A stretch of 29,949 nucleotides of DNA from a virus. The stretch's first letter is position 1. Each line of letters starts with the position of its first letter. Location of the stretch: the IMG/VR virus record IMGVR_UViG_3300025154_002802, positions 1 to 29,949 of that record; one strand, written 5' to 3'. This document shows, one piece after another, positions 1 through 7,634 of the stretch. Position numbers and translations under genes: made by a program. Under the pieces are notes generated by a model. It had not been told where the DNA came from. It ran no database searches and saw only the letters and a list, made by a program, of their open reading frames with translations.

Positions 1-1542
1 TCATTGTGAACACTCTGCCTTAATCCAATAATCGTCCCAATTCTTACCCGTTATCGGCGCATTATCAAATTCTGAAGTGTGCGATATTTCGCACGCATAT
101 ACAAGTCCATCAGTGCCTCGAACCATATCTCCTACATTGTATCCACGACCTTCTTCCCAATATTGCACTTCAGGCAAGTTTGATGAAACAACAACCCTGC
201 CCCATACGCCTACATTGAATTCTGCATCGTGATTAGTAAAAAACACGCCTTCTTGAACCGGCAAACTACATTTTATTTTTGCCCAATACTCTTTCCAGTT
301 TGCATCAACTTCAGGAACATTAGGCGTGCTTTCAAGTTCCCAATATTCTGCCCAATTCTCACCCGTAACAGGCCGATTGTTTGAAAATGGAGCGTGGACT
401 TTGATACATTTATACCCATTGCCATCAGTACCTAATACTCTGCTTGTGCCTGCCGTTGCAAAAAGCGTATTACTGCTCCAATTCTTAAAAGTGTGATTAT
501 CTAATACTTCCCACCAATAATCGTAATGGCATTGCGAATTATGTACATCCGGTGTGTGTCCAACATTAGCGCCGGTGTAAATATATCGTGAACGCACAAT
601 ATAGCCATCGTAATGCACCGATGTTCCGTTGGGATAAGTCGTACTGCTGCTGTAGTCATTAACTAAACCCCATTTTCCTGCCCACGAACCACCCGAAACA
701 GGTCTATTAACTGTATCACTTGTATGAAGTGTTCTGCAATAATATTTTTTCCCATCCGTACCTTCAACAATATCACGGCCATGCGAGTAACTCAAGCTCG
801 GACTACCCCAATAATCATCCCAAAACTCACCAGTTACAGGCTTATTGTTTTCGCATGAAGTTACTGTTTGAATCTCTGTTTTGGCAATGTAAACTTTTCC
901 ATCTGTACCCCATACTTTAGCTCCGCCGTAATATTGGAAATCGCTTTGCCACTCTGCCACATTATCAAGATTTATGCCGTTCCATGTTCCGTAATCTGTC
1001 CACGCTCGCCTATCCTTTATACACAAATAGTCACCTTTACTACCCTCACCAATATTGCCGACAATAAAAGAAGCGTTGGCTACTATAGGGTTGTAACTAT
1101 CTGACCTCCAACTAAGAAAAAGACTTTCCCACCCGCACATAAATATCGGGCAATGACAATATCCTCCTTCATGCAAGTATCTGCGGTATAAATGAATATA
1201 AAAATATCTGGCATCACCGATGTATCTCATCGCAAGCATTGTCATAAAACTTGCATCATTACATTCATATGCAGCTAAACCCATTACATCCGAGATTTTG
1301 CTTAATGTGAAAGTTCTGTTTGGATTTACCCAAGGAAGTGAAAAACTGCAAGATTCCTCAGCCGCGTATGCGCATGGAAATTCGCTTTCCATTATACCCG
1401 AAAATGTCAGGGCTATTTTGTCAGGCAATTTACATGTAACAATAGGCTTTTGAGTCGATTCATCAAATTTTATCTTGCCAGTTGTTTTATCGACATGGAA
1501 CCCACGAGCAAAACTTCTCCAAATAGGAACACTATAAGCCAT
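1..1542 (-). CDS. Tail protein with repeated Trp-rich modules (putative tail fibre or receptor-binding protein)
   Basis: This 513-aa protein is the last gene of the tail module inside the window and ends with TGA at the edge. The ATG at 1542 is chosen because it overlaps the upstream stop (TAATG) and follows a strong GGAGGAG ribosome-binding site. The N-terminal ~200 residues carry no motif I recognise. The C-terminal half holds four clear copies and one degenerate copy of a ~40-residue module, at about residues 206-245, 255-291, 303-344 (degenerate), 364-401 and 467-506. The module pattern is G-T-D-G-x-x-Y, then N-x-P-V-T-G-x-x-W-x-x-Y-W. Conserved tryptophans and glycines in tandem small beta modules resemble carbohydrate-binding repeats (CBM5/12-like), which suggests binding to a host surface glycan. 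That role is inference. Its place downstream of the tape measure gene fits a distal tail or fibre protein. Confidence 0.6.
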   Translation of the reverse strand: MAYSVPIWRSFARGFHVDKTTGKIKFDESTQKPIVTCKLPDKIALTFSGIMESEFPCAYAAEESCSFSLPWVNPNRTFTLSKISDVMGLAAYECNDASFMTMLAMRYIGDARYFYIHLYRRYLHEGGYCHCPIFMCGWESLFLSWRSDSYNPIVANASFIVGNIGEGSKGDYLCIKDRRAWTDYGTWNGINLDNVAEWQSDFQYYGGAKVWGTDGKVYIAKTEIQTVTSCENNKPVTGEFWDDYWGSPSLSYSHGRDIVEGTDGKKYYCRTLHTSDTVNRPVSGGSWAGKWGLVNDYSSSTTYPNGTSVHYDGYIVRSRYIYTGANVGHTPDVHNSQCHYDYWWEVLDNHTFKNWSSNTLFATAGTSRVLGTDGNGYKCIKVHAPFSNNRPVTGENWAEYWELESTPNVPEVDANWKEYWAKIKCSLPVQEGVFFTNHDAEFNVGVWGRVVVSSNLPEVQYWEEGRGYNVGDMVRGTDGLVYACEISHTSEFDNAPITGKNWDDYWIKAECSQ

Positions 1543-2381
1543 TACAGCTCCTCCGAATCGCAGTCGCAGCTTATAACAGGAACAAATGGATTTATACATC
1601 TCCATTTTGTATCAACAAGTGAAACATAAATAGTGCTGCCAGTTTGAAGTCTTGGCATAACCTCATTTAGTTTATACACTCCGGTGTAAGAATCGCACAA
1701 AACTGAAATATTTGATTCCTCGCCCGATGTTTGCTCGACATTATCCCTGTAAAGATTTACGCGAATAACTGCGGTGTCTCCGGCATTTTCGATACACCTT
1801 GCTCGCCTGATAGGGTTCTCGGTTGCACCCAATTGTATGACTGCCCAATACTGTGTGCTGTTTATTCTGCCGCCGAAATAATCCAGGAACATAACTTTGG
1901 TGGAACTTGCGCTGATACTTGTTTTCATTTTTGTTGGGTCATTATTATTTATCTCTGCAAATCTGTTATATCTATCATCGTAAGCATTAGGCATGTATAT
2001 TATCATTGGCACGCACCCGCTTATATAAGCCCTGCCAACTGCATCAGTCTTAATTGGCTCTGCGGTAACTACAAACCTGCCGTTGCTGTGTCTGGGCAAT
2101 TGAGGTAAACCGCCCGTGAATATAACCGGTGAGCTTAAAAAACTTGGATTAGTTCCTGTAATCTCCATCCCTTCAATACCAAGAACACAAAAACGGTCAA
2201 CATTTACTCCGCTTTCATTTTTTACATAGACCATATTGGCAGGCAACGTATTACCTGAACCTGTTGTTAGGTTATTTTTTCTATTGATGTAATCGGCGGC
2301 AGCGTCAACCATCGCATTGTATGTACGGGCAGGTATCTTTAATTTCTCACCATCACGGACTTTTTTGAAAGTATCAACCAT
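1542..2381 (-). CDS. Putative distal tail or baseplate protein, unknown function
   Basis: This is a 279-aa protein of the tail module. I chose the ATG at 2381 because it follows the upstream stop with one base between (TAA-T-ATG), a junction also seen before the tape measure gene. A longer reading from 2438 would overlap the upstream gene. The N-terminus (residues ~1-35) is polar with an alpha-helical pattern (KKVRDGEKLKIPARTYNAMV). The rest is beta-rich with no signal peptide or membrane span. A C-terminal acidic tail with clustered Cys and Asp ends the protein. Similar 'tail attachment' style proteins follow the tape measure in many siphophages, but I do not recognise a named family. Its function is inferred from position only. 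Confidence 0.5.
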   Translation of the reverse strand: MVDTFKKVRDGEKLKIPARTYNAMVDAAADYINRKNNLTTGSGNTLPANMVYVKNESGVNVDRFCVLGIEGMEITGTNPSFLSSPVIFTGGLPQLPRHSNGRFVVTAEPIKTDAVGRAYISGCVPMIIYMPNAYDDRYNRFAEINNNDPTKMKTSISASSTKVMFLDYFGGRINSTQYWAVIQLGATENPIRRARCIENAGDTAVIRVNLYRDNVEQTSGEESNISVLCDSYTGVYKLNEVMPRLQTGSTIYVSLVDTKWRCINPFVPVISCDCDSEEL

Positions 2382-2382
2382 A

Positions 2383-3177
2383 TTAATCGCCCAGCCCCAA
2401 ATTTGTAAAACTGCCTGATTCATAAACCTGATGAACATAGACAGCCCTTGGAATTTGAATCAGGCAATTCTGGTCAGTACTTTTTTCATACCTGACCCAA
2501 AGGTATTCCCAGCCTTTTTTATCTATGCCTGATATTGAGCCTATCGTTATATTTGATTTGTTAGGGCTTGCAGCGAATTTGTAAGTTAACTCAACATCAC
2601 CAGTTCTGCTGTGCCTTGAACCTGATGCCCCCATAAATAAAACCTCTCCTGCCGCAAAACCGTGCCAGGCAGCATTATTAACTTTGCTGACAAGAGTAAA
2701 TATTGCAGATTTGAAACCATCATTTATCGAATCAAGACTTACCTGCCTTGTCTCACTAAAATTATATACAGGTACAATAATGTCTATCCCATTAACGCTA
2801 TTATCATCAACATTGATTGCCCCTTTAAAATCAGGCGGCTGGGTTCCATATGATCTAACTGTTAGAGGTGAGATAGTCTGCGTGATCTTTTGCGTTCCGC
2901 CGCCGGTATCAAAGTTATACTCAATATCATCGGTGTTTTTGCTGCCGTAGCCGTAAGTTACAGTGCCTATCCAGATTTTATCGGCGATTTGTTCGACGCT
3001 TCTGCCTGAACGAGGTACCTGGTTCCATGTATCAGGACAGCCTGCCAGCAGTGCATCCAACGCAGCAATATCATCATCGGTTCCCTGGATAATATATTCA
3101 ACGGTGCTTCCTTTACTGCTTCCGGTTGCAGTTTTCCTGAAAGACCATCTCTCAGCTACAGTAATTTCATCAGCCAT
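2383..3177 (-). CDS. Putative distal tail protein, unknown function
   Basis: This 264-aa protein starts at an ATG three bases after the tape measure stop. It is therefore probably translated by coupling, since its own ribosome-binding site is weak. The sequence is beta-rich and soluble, with no catalytic motif, signal peptide or transmembrane segment. In lambda-like order, the gene directly after the tape measure usually encodes a distal tail or tip component, so I suggest that role from position. The sequence alone does not prove it. It could also be a tail-tube-related protein, because its central part contains short alternating hydrophobic strands. Confidence 0.45.
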   Translation of the reverse strand: MADEITVAERWSFRKTATGSSKGSTVEYIIQGTDDDIAALDALLAGCPDTWNQVPRSGRSVEQIADKIWIGTVTYGYGSKNTDDIEYNFDTGGGTQKITQTISPLTVRSYGTQPPDFKGAINVDDNSVNGIDIIVPVYNFSETRQVSLDSINDGFKSAIFTLVSKVNNAAWHGFAAGEVLFMGASGSRHSRTGDVELTYKFAASPNKSNITIGSISGIDKKGWEYLWVRYEKSTDQNCLIQIPRAVYVHQVYESGSFTNLGLGD

Positions 3178-3180
3178 AAA

Positions 3181-5253
3181 CTAATCCCAAAACTCTGCAC
3201 CGCCGCCGGATGTATTATCTGCTATATCTTCAGTGGCCTGTGCTGTGCGCAGGGTTGCATCCGCAATTTTCTGCATCACACCGCCTGCCCCAAGCTGCGA
3301 TAAACCAAAAGCACTAAAAGTTCCGGTTGTAGATGCCTTTGTAAGACCACTCTCACCCTGCCAATCTTTTTTAGGCAGTAGGAGTGTTTTTGCTTTGGAC
3401 TCAACCGGCTCTTTAGCTTTTGCAATCGCTGCATTAAATTCATCTTTTGTTTTGGCAAGTTCATCGGCCACAGCTTTTTTCTCTGCAGTGTTGGAATCTA
3501 TTACATTTTTTAAGCTGTCTTCTACGTACTGATTAGCACCTGCCATACCGGAATCAAATTCAGCTTTTGATTGTTTGCGTCTGCCTTCTCTGCGGGCCTC
3601 AATTTCTCCTAATGAATCGTCTTTTTCTTTTTCAATTGCACTGCGCCTGGTATCAGCTTCTTTATCGATTTCTAAACGTTTATTATCCGCATCAACCTGT
3701 CGCTCTTGTTTATCCTGTGTGAAACTATCTTCTAATTGTTTTTCTGCAGATGCGGCGTCAAAACTGGAATCCGTGATTTTCTTCCACCATATCCATACCC
3801 GCATAAGTTTTTTTGCAACCCAATCAATAGTATCTGCCCACCACTGCTTAAAACCAACCCATATAGTTTTAAAAAACGCTACAGCATCGACCCATGCGGT
3901 TTTTAAAATAGCCCCAGCCCTTGTCCACACCTGGCCAATGAAGCCGACAGTTTCGGCCCAGGCTACTTCAATTCCATAAACTGCGCCGAACCAGGCAGCG
4001 GCAAGCGAATAAACAAGCGAGTACCAGACTTCCATAATAGTAAGTTTAATACTATTCCAGTAGCCAAGCATCCATTCTTTAGCTCTCAGCCATTCGGTTT
4101 TTACAAAAAGCCAGCCAATACGTGCAGCAAGACCCAAATCACCTTTCGCAAATGCAGCTGAAATACCGCCTATCGCATTTGTAGCATCCTGTTTTAATGT
4201 GTTGAAACATCCGCCAAGCCAATTAAGCAACCGACCGCCGTAACCTGTAAAATATAAAAACACTCCTGTCAAAGCGACAACAGCAGCAGTAACTAAACCA
4301 ATTGGTGACATTAAAAACGCCAGTCCTGTTTTCAAAGCAGTAAAGCTGCCTCTGATTATTGCAAACGATTTGCCCGCGAAGATCATGGCATTTCCAAATA
4401 CGACAAATGCTCCTCCTGCTGCAATCAGACCAGCGCCGACAAAAAGGGCTGTTTGAAACAAACCTCTATTCTCCTTGATCCAGTTAGATATTTTGCCAAC
4501 GATTATGGCAATTTTATTTGATAGATCCGTAATAATCGGGGCAATTGCAGCGCCGATATTTGCAAATGACATCTTTATTGTTCGCCACATACGATTTAAC
4601 GCATCATTAAGTTCCTCAGAAGCCATGGCATCTTCACTTGATAAAACAAGACCAAGCTGTTTAGCTTCATTCATCAATTCGTCTAAACCTGCTGCGCCTT
4701 TTTCAAGCATAGGCAACAGTGCCGTTCCGCTTTTGCCAAGTAATTTCATAGCTATCGCTGCACGTTTCGATGGATCTTCTATCTGGCTGATCCTATCGGC
4801 CAGAAGACGGAACTGCTCCTCCGGCTTCAAACCGGAAAATGACGCAGCACTAACACCGAGCATTGCAAAAATATCAGTCGTTGTTTTTAAGCCCATATTA
4901 GCGTCAAGGATACTCTGCTGCATTTTTCGGATACCTTTTTCGACAGTTTCCAGGCTGCTTCCTTCCTGTTCTGCCGCAAATCCAAGCGCACTTAAAGATT
5001 CAACTCCAACACCTGTCCGCTTAGACATTTTTGCAATATTATCGCCATATGTAGAAAAATATTTTGCAGCACCGATAAGAGGCCCCATTATCGCAGTTCC
5101 AATGCCCATCATTTGCCTGCCCATTGCCGAAACAGATTGCCCCCATTTTTTTACGCTAATCTCTGCTGCTCGCAATCCGCGAATTAATGGACTTCTATCT
5201 GCAAATAGTTCGACATATGCAGCGCCTGCTTTTATTGCACCTGAATTTGCCAT
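3181..5253 (-). CDS. Tail tape measure protein
   Basis: This 690-aa protein sets tail length and is the longest tail protein here. The ATG at 5253 follows the upstream stop by one base (TAA-T-ATG) behind GAGGGA. The N-terminus (~1-160) is helical and carries the segment TGVGVESLSALGFAAEQEGS, typical of the family. Residues ~265-350 are strongly hydrophobic and glycine-rich, the membrane-inserting part of tape measures. A Trp-rich helical stretch with imperfect repeats follows (~380-510). Residues ~520-590 form a highly charged predicted coiled coil (K/E/D/R-rich). The two-frame chaperone pair lies immediately upstream, as expected for siphophages. At about 0.15 nm per residue, the general rule predicts a tail of roughly 100 nm. 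The virion is therefore long-tailed and non-contractile, since no sheath gene is seen. Confidence 0.9.
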   Translation of the reverse strand: MANSGAIKAGAAYVELFADRSPLIRGLRAAEISVKKWGQSVSAMGRQMMGIGTAIMGPLIGAAKYFSTYGDNIAKMSKRTGVGVESLSALGFAAEQEGSSLETVEKGIRKMQQSILDANMGLKTTTDIFAMLGVSAASFSGLKPEEQFRLLADRISQIEDPSKRAAIAMKLLGKSGTALLPMLEKGAAGLDELMNEAKQLGLVLSSEDAMASEELNDALNRMWRTIKMSFANIGAAIAPIITDLSNKIAIIVGKISNWIKENRGLFQTALFVGAGLIAAGGAFVVFGNAMIFAGKSFAIIRGSFTALKTGLAFLMSPIGLVTAAVVALTGVFLYFTGYGGRLLNWLGGCFNTLKQDATNAIGGISAAFAKGDLGLAARIGWLFVKTEWLRAKEWMLGYWNSIKLTIMEVWYSLVYSLAAAWFGAVYGIEVAWAETVGFIGQVWTRAGAILKTAWVDAVAFFKTIWVGFKQWWADTIDWVAKKLMRVWIWWKKITDSSFDAASAEKQLEDSFTQDKQERQVDADNKRLEIDKEADTRRSAIEKEKDDSLGEIEARREGRRKQSKAEFDSGMAGANQYVEDSLKNVIDSNTAEKKAVADELAKTKDEFNAAIAKAKEPVESKAKTLLLPKKDWQGESGLTKASTTGTFSAFGLSQLGAGGVMQKIADATLRTAQATEDIADNTSGGGAEFWD

Positions 5254-5254
5254 A

Positions 5255-5488
5255 TTAAAATTTTCCCTCGAATGCTTCTTTAAACAATTTTCTGGATTCC
5301 TGGTCTTTGACTTCAATAACGTTTGAACGTTTGCGATTCTTTACGAAGTATGGATTAAAATCAGCCGGGCAGAATGTTTTCCCTTTTTTCGGGTCGCTGT
5401 TTATATTACATAGTAAAGCCATTAATGAAGAAACCCTGTTCCATTCCATGCGGTCGCGAAACTCAATTGCCTGGCTCATCCACCACAA
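5255..5488 (-). CDS. Tail assembly chaperone, T-like part, probably made by -1 frameshift from the upstream gene
   Basis: The interval given is the part after a possible TTG start, but the frame stays open upstream to beyond 5689 and lies at -1 relative to the upstream chaperone gene. No ATG with a good ribosome-binding site opens it. Downstream of the overlap it reads IWRTVYTIAGFLGVDPAP and then TLRELWWMSQ, followed by ALLCNINSDPKK and FCPADFNPYF. Patterns like these are familiar from small proteins encoded just before tape measure genes. In lambda the equivalent gpT segment is made only as a gpG-T fusion by -1 frameshifting and recruits tail tube subunits to the tape measure. Here the fusion would be 241 aa if slippage occurs at the T-rich heptamer. 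An independent weak start at TTG 5488 or the ATG at 5479 cannot be excluded. Confidence 0.65.
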   Translation of the reverse strand: MWWMSQAIEFRDRMEWNRVSSLMALLCNINSDPKKGKTFCPADFNPYFVKNRKRSNVIEVKDQESRKLFKEAFEGKF

Positions 5489-5532
5489 TTCACGCAGTGT
5501 CAGCGGCGCGGGGTCAACGCCGAGAAAGCCTG

Positions 5533-5979
5533 CTATTGTATAGACGGTGCGCCAAATATTTCCGTCAGCTTTTTGTCCAAGTCGATTTGAGCCAGATTCT
5601 GCGTCACCTGCGCAATCGCCAGATTTATCATCTTCTGCTGAGTCGCTGCCGCTTTGGCCCTGTCGGTTCGACCCCGTTTCTGGAAAAAATCGATCAGTTC
5701 GTCGTAAAAGACCGTCTGAGCAGCCAGTATCACATCACCGCCAATACTCTGGCCAAACTGCTCACTTGTTATATTTAATGAATCCGCCTGAGGCTTGATA
5801 AGACAATAGAGTACATCGCACAATAAAAATTCATCTGTGCCAAGCCTTGTTATCAGTGGCGGATCACCAGCCTCCGGTTCCAGAAGATTTATACCGAGTA
5901 AATCACGCACTCGCTTTGCGCTATCAATTGTCAAGCTAAGAGTCCATGTTCTGCCTGCGTTATCTGTAAAAGTTTTCAT
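5533..5979 (-). CDS. Tail assembly chaperone, G-like
   Basis: This 148-aa protein begins at ATG 5979 behind GAGG, just after the tail tube gene and a structured gap. The N-terminus (FTDNAGRTWTLSLTIDSAKRV) and the central LLCDVLYCLIKPQADSLNIT belong to a type of small phage protein that sits between tail tube and tape measure genes. By analogy to lambda gpG it would coat the tape measure before tube polymerisation. The C-terminal ~50 codons overlap the downstream frame, with the stop at 5533. Within this overlap there are two possible slippery sites. The zero-frame C-terminus is helical and looks like genuine coding sequence, so the overlap seems to code in both frames. Confidence 0.75.
   Translation of the reverse strand: MKTFTDNAGRTWTLSLTIDSAKRVRDLLGINLLEPEAGDPPLITRLGTDEFLLCDVLYCLIKPQADSLNITSEQFGQSIGGDVILAAQTVFYDELIDFFQKRGRTDRAKAAATQQKMINLAIAQVTQNLAQIDLDKKLTEIFGAPSIQ
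5569..5575 (-). other. Second candidate -1 slippery heptamer (C-AAA-AAG)
   Basis: Read on the minus strand in the chaperone frame, this is C AAA AAG, 12 codons before the G-like stop. The A-site lysine codon AAG could re-pair as AAA after a -1 slip; the P-site fit is imperfect (AAA to CAA). It is less canonical than the T-rich site at 5683-5689. It does lie where lambda-type slippage normally occurs, near the end of the first gene. Confidence 0.35.
5683..5689 (-). other. Candidate -1 slippery heptamer (T-TTT-TTC)
   Basis: On the minus strand, codons 97-99 of the G-like gene read GAT TTT TTC. This gives a perfect X-XXY-YYZ heptamer in register (T TTT TTC). From this point the -1 frame has no stop for 142 codons and runs through the T-like gene to 5255. 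A slip here would give a 241-aa fusion with a hydrophilic Gly/Ser/Asp-rich linker. Confidence 0.45.
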
Positions 5980-6016
5980 TTAAAACCTCACTAAATCTAA
6001 ACATCGTCAAATGGAC

Positions 6017-6091
6017 TTCGGTTTCGCAGCTCGTATCGTAAAACGACACACGTTAAACGTAACGAGCCTCGCAACCGCAACCGAAACCGAA
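6017..6091. repeat. Inverted repeat in the gap between tail tube and chaperone genes
   Basis: The arms TTCGGTTTCG (6017-6026) and CGAAACCGAA (6082-6091) are perfect 10-bp complements. A shorter inner pair, CTCGT/ACGAG (6030-6034 and 6062-6066), and a near-perfect palindrome ACGTTAAACGT (6050-6060) lie between them. The folded RNA would sit 103 to 38 nt before the chaperone start. It could be a processing site or a partial terminator that lowers chaperone expression relative to the abundant tail tube. No T-run follows, so it is not a standard intrinsic terminator. Confidence 0.5.
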
Positions 6092-6102
6092 ACACGTAAT
6101 TT

Positions 6103-6549
6103 CTAAGTACCTGCCACATCCACCCATGCAATATACTTTGCGAGTTTCGCTGTGACATCGACCGTGATGGCCTCCTCGAGGGATTCTTTTCTATCAAACT
6201 TTGTGATTGCAAAATTGCCGTGTGGGCCAGAGCTGTATTCAGCATCTTTAGCACCTGTCAATGCAGCAAGGCACAGTGTTGTGCTATTCAGCATGGCTGT
6301 TTTAACTGCTGTGAAAAAAGCATCACCGGGTTTCCAATTCATTGTGAATGACAATTCGCATTCGCGCAGCGTTGCCACTGTAGCTCGCCAACCGCTGTTT
6401 GCGCGCGTGCTAATATCAGCCTCCCCCGCGGAAACTGAAACAGTCAAATCTTTTACATTTGATGCCTCCGTCATTGCTGTTAGTTCAGCATCATTCGTGC
6501 CGTAATATAATTTAGCGTTTATGCCTAATACAAAATCTGCTGCTGACAT
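6103..6549 (-). CDS. Major tail tube protein
   Basis: This 148-aa protein starts at ATG 6549 behind a perfect AAGGAG, one of the strongest ribosome-binding sites in the window and suitable for an abundant virion protein. It has the beta-sandwich pattern of small siphophage tail tube subunits: an N-terminal 'GINAKLYYG' strand, then NVKDLTVSVSAGEADISTR, a conserved 'LSFTMNWKPGD' strand and a C-terminal acidic beta segment. Its position two genes before the tape measure and directly after a gp10-like protein matches the usual head-tail order. No signal peptide or membrane segment is present. The assignment rests on pattern and order rather than on a catalytic motif. Confidence 0.75.
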   Translation of the reverse strand: MSAADFVLGINAKLYYGTNDAELTAMTEASNVKDLTVSVSAGEADISTRANSGWRATVATLRECELSFTMNWKPGDAFFTAVKTAMLNSTTLCLAALTGAKDAEYSSGPHGNFAITKFDRKESLEEAITVDVTAKLAKYIAWVDVAGT

Positions 6550-6573
6550 TGTAAAAACTCCTTATAATTAAAA

Positions 6574-7038
6574 TTATTTTCTAACGCTGTTTTTCCATAA
6601 AGCTGCCATCTTCGGCTGATTCACTGTTAATGCCGGGGCCATAAATGGCCGTGCAGCGATATGAACATTCCTGCTGCCTTGTTTTGTTTTTATTTTTGCA
6701 GTGCCGCTGTATTCGAGTGTACGCGGAACATTTTTACCCTTGGCATTTAATGCTGCCGGGCCAATGACAACTGACCTCGACTGAGGATCGAACGAATAAT
6801 AGATATAATTTCGCAATAAGCCGGTATGGCTAAACGGCGGTTTGCCGGGTTTACTTATTGACCTGTGCGACGGTGCTTTCTTAATAGATCTTCGTGCTGT
6901 AAGTCTTATCATACCGCCAATTCGGTTTAGAACTTTCCGCGTTGCGGAATCTACCGAAGCTAAAACAGCCGGACTATCAAAGAACAAAGTTTTTACTTTG
7001 TAAATTGACTGACCAAAATTTGATACCGATTTCGTCAT
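6574..7038 (-). CDS. HK97 gp10-like tail completion protein
   Basis: This 154-aa protein begins at an ATG that overlaps the upstream stop (TGATG at 7040-7036). A longer reading would extend into the preceding gene. It shows the features of the HK97 gp10-like family: a basic N-terminal helix, then KPGKPPFSHTGLLRNYIYYS, which matches the family's proline- and glycine-rich 'PP...TG.L...I' segment. VVIGP follows, and near the C-terminus RPFMAPAL matches the family's 'RPFM.PA'. Members act in joining or completing the tail at the neck. The protein is strongly basic, which suits contact with DNA or with acidic neck proteins. Confidence 0.85.
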   Translation of the reverse strand: MTKSVSNFGQSIYKVKTLFFDSPAVLASVDSATRKVLNRIGGMIRLTARRSIKKAPSHRSISKPGKPPFSHTGLLRNYIYYSFDPQSRSVVIGPAALNAKGKNVPRTLEYSGTAKIKTKQGSRNVHIAARPFMAPALTVNQPKMAALWKNSVRK

Positions 7039-7535
7039 CAGCTGAAATATCCAAAAAATACATCCGCACGTGTCACATTGGTAAGCGTGATTACCTCCGC
7101 AGCGATCCATGCGATATCCAGACCATCAAAGCTAACCGCACATAATAGATTGTTGCCAGAATTAACTGCCTTTATATCCGTAGGCCAATAAGAAATAATC
7201 GCCGCCGTATCGGCATATCTTGTCAGATTGGTTTCAGCCTGTGTTTGCGGATCTTTATTGCAGGCCATTGTGCCAAGTGTAAATGTAATATCTGCAATAA
7301 GCTGAGCCGGGCCAGATTGGGAATTGCGTCCGCCCCAAAGACGAACAGCAACTGTGCCATTTTCATCGCCAATTCCGGCAAGTATTAATTCCAAACCTCT
7401 GATAGCAGAGGCATTAATGCCTTGGGCATATGCAGGTTTACTATCGAATGTACTTGCCGCCAGGGCTGGATTATCAACTGCCTCAACTGACCGCAAAACT
7501 TGCCAACCTGCATTATTCCGTAAATTGTTATTCAT
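7038..7535 (-). CDS. Unknown virion-region protein
   Basis: This is a 165-aa soluble protein, beta-rich and acidic, between the beta-helix gene and the gp10-like gene. Its ATG at 7535 has no clear ribosome-binding site, and a small hairpin lies 47-61 bases upstream. Sequence features are alternating hydrophobic strands (ELILAGIGDENGTVAVRLWG, AAIISYWPTDIKAV) and no conserved catalytic residue. The stop overlaps the next gene's start, which implies coupled translation with the gp10-like protein. A structural or decoration role is the simplest reading from its place, but I do not recognise the family. Confidence 0.5.
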   Translation of the reverse strand: MNNNLRNNAGWQVLRSVEAVDNPALAASTFDSKPAYAQGINASAIRGLELILAGIGDENGTVAVRLWGGRNSQSGPAQLIADITFTLGTMACNKDPQTQAETNLTRYADTAAIISYWPTDIKAVNSGNNLLCAVSFDGLDIAWIAAEVITLTNVTRADVFFGYFS

Positions 7536-7581
7536 TGTTTATTCGACCGTAAAATAATTTAAATTTTTTGTAAAATAAGTC

Positions 7582-7596
7582 TCGGCCATAGGCCGA
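7582..7596. other. Perfect short hairpin (TCGGCC-ATA-GGCCGA)
   Basis: A six-base-pair GC-rich stem with a three-base loop lies in the 99-bp gap between the beta-helix gene and the next gene. On the minus strand it is followed by AT-rich sequence but not a clean T-run. It may act as a weak terminator, an mRNA stabiliser or a processing site. Confidence 0.4.
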
Positions 7597-7634
7597 ATCA
7601 TTAGTTTTTCACTTTTAGTTTTAACTTATCACTA

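Noticed and set aside
4475-5326. A 283-codon plus-strand frame opposite the tape measure gene
   Set aside because: It is a shadow of the tape measure coding frame, is Ser/Ala/Pro-rich without domain signals, and has no ribosome-binding site.
5997-6254. An 85-codon minus-strand frame overlapping the tail tube 3' end and the structured gap
   Set aside because: The Arg/Leu-rich product reflects the inverted repeat sequence, and the tail tube frame is clearly the coding one.
7582-7596. Hairpin as an intrinsic terminator of the upstream structural genes
   Set aside because: The stem is short and lacks a following T-run on the minus strand, and genes downstream clearly need the same transcript.
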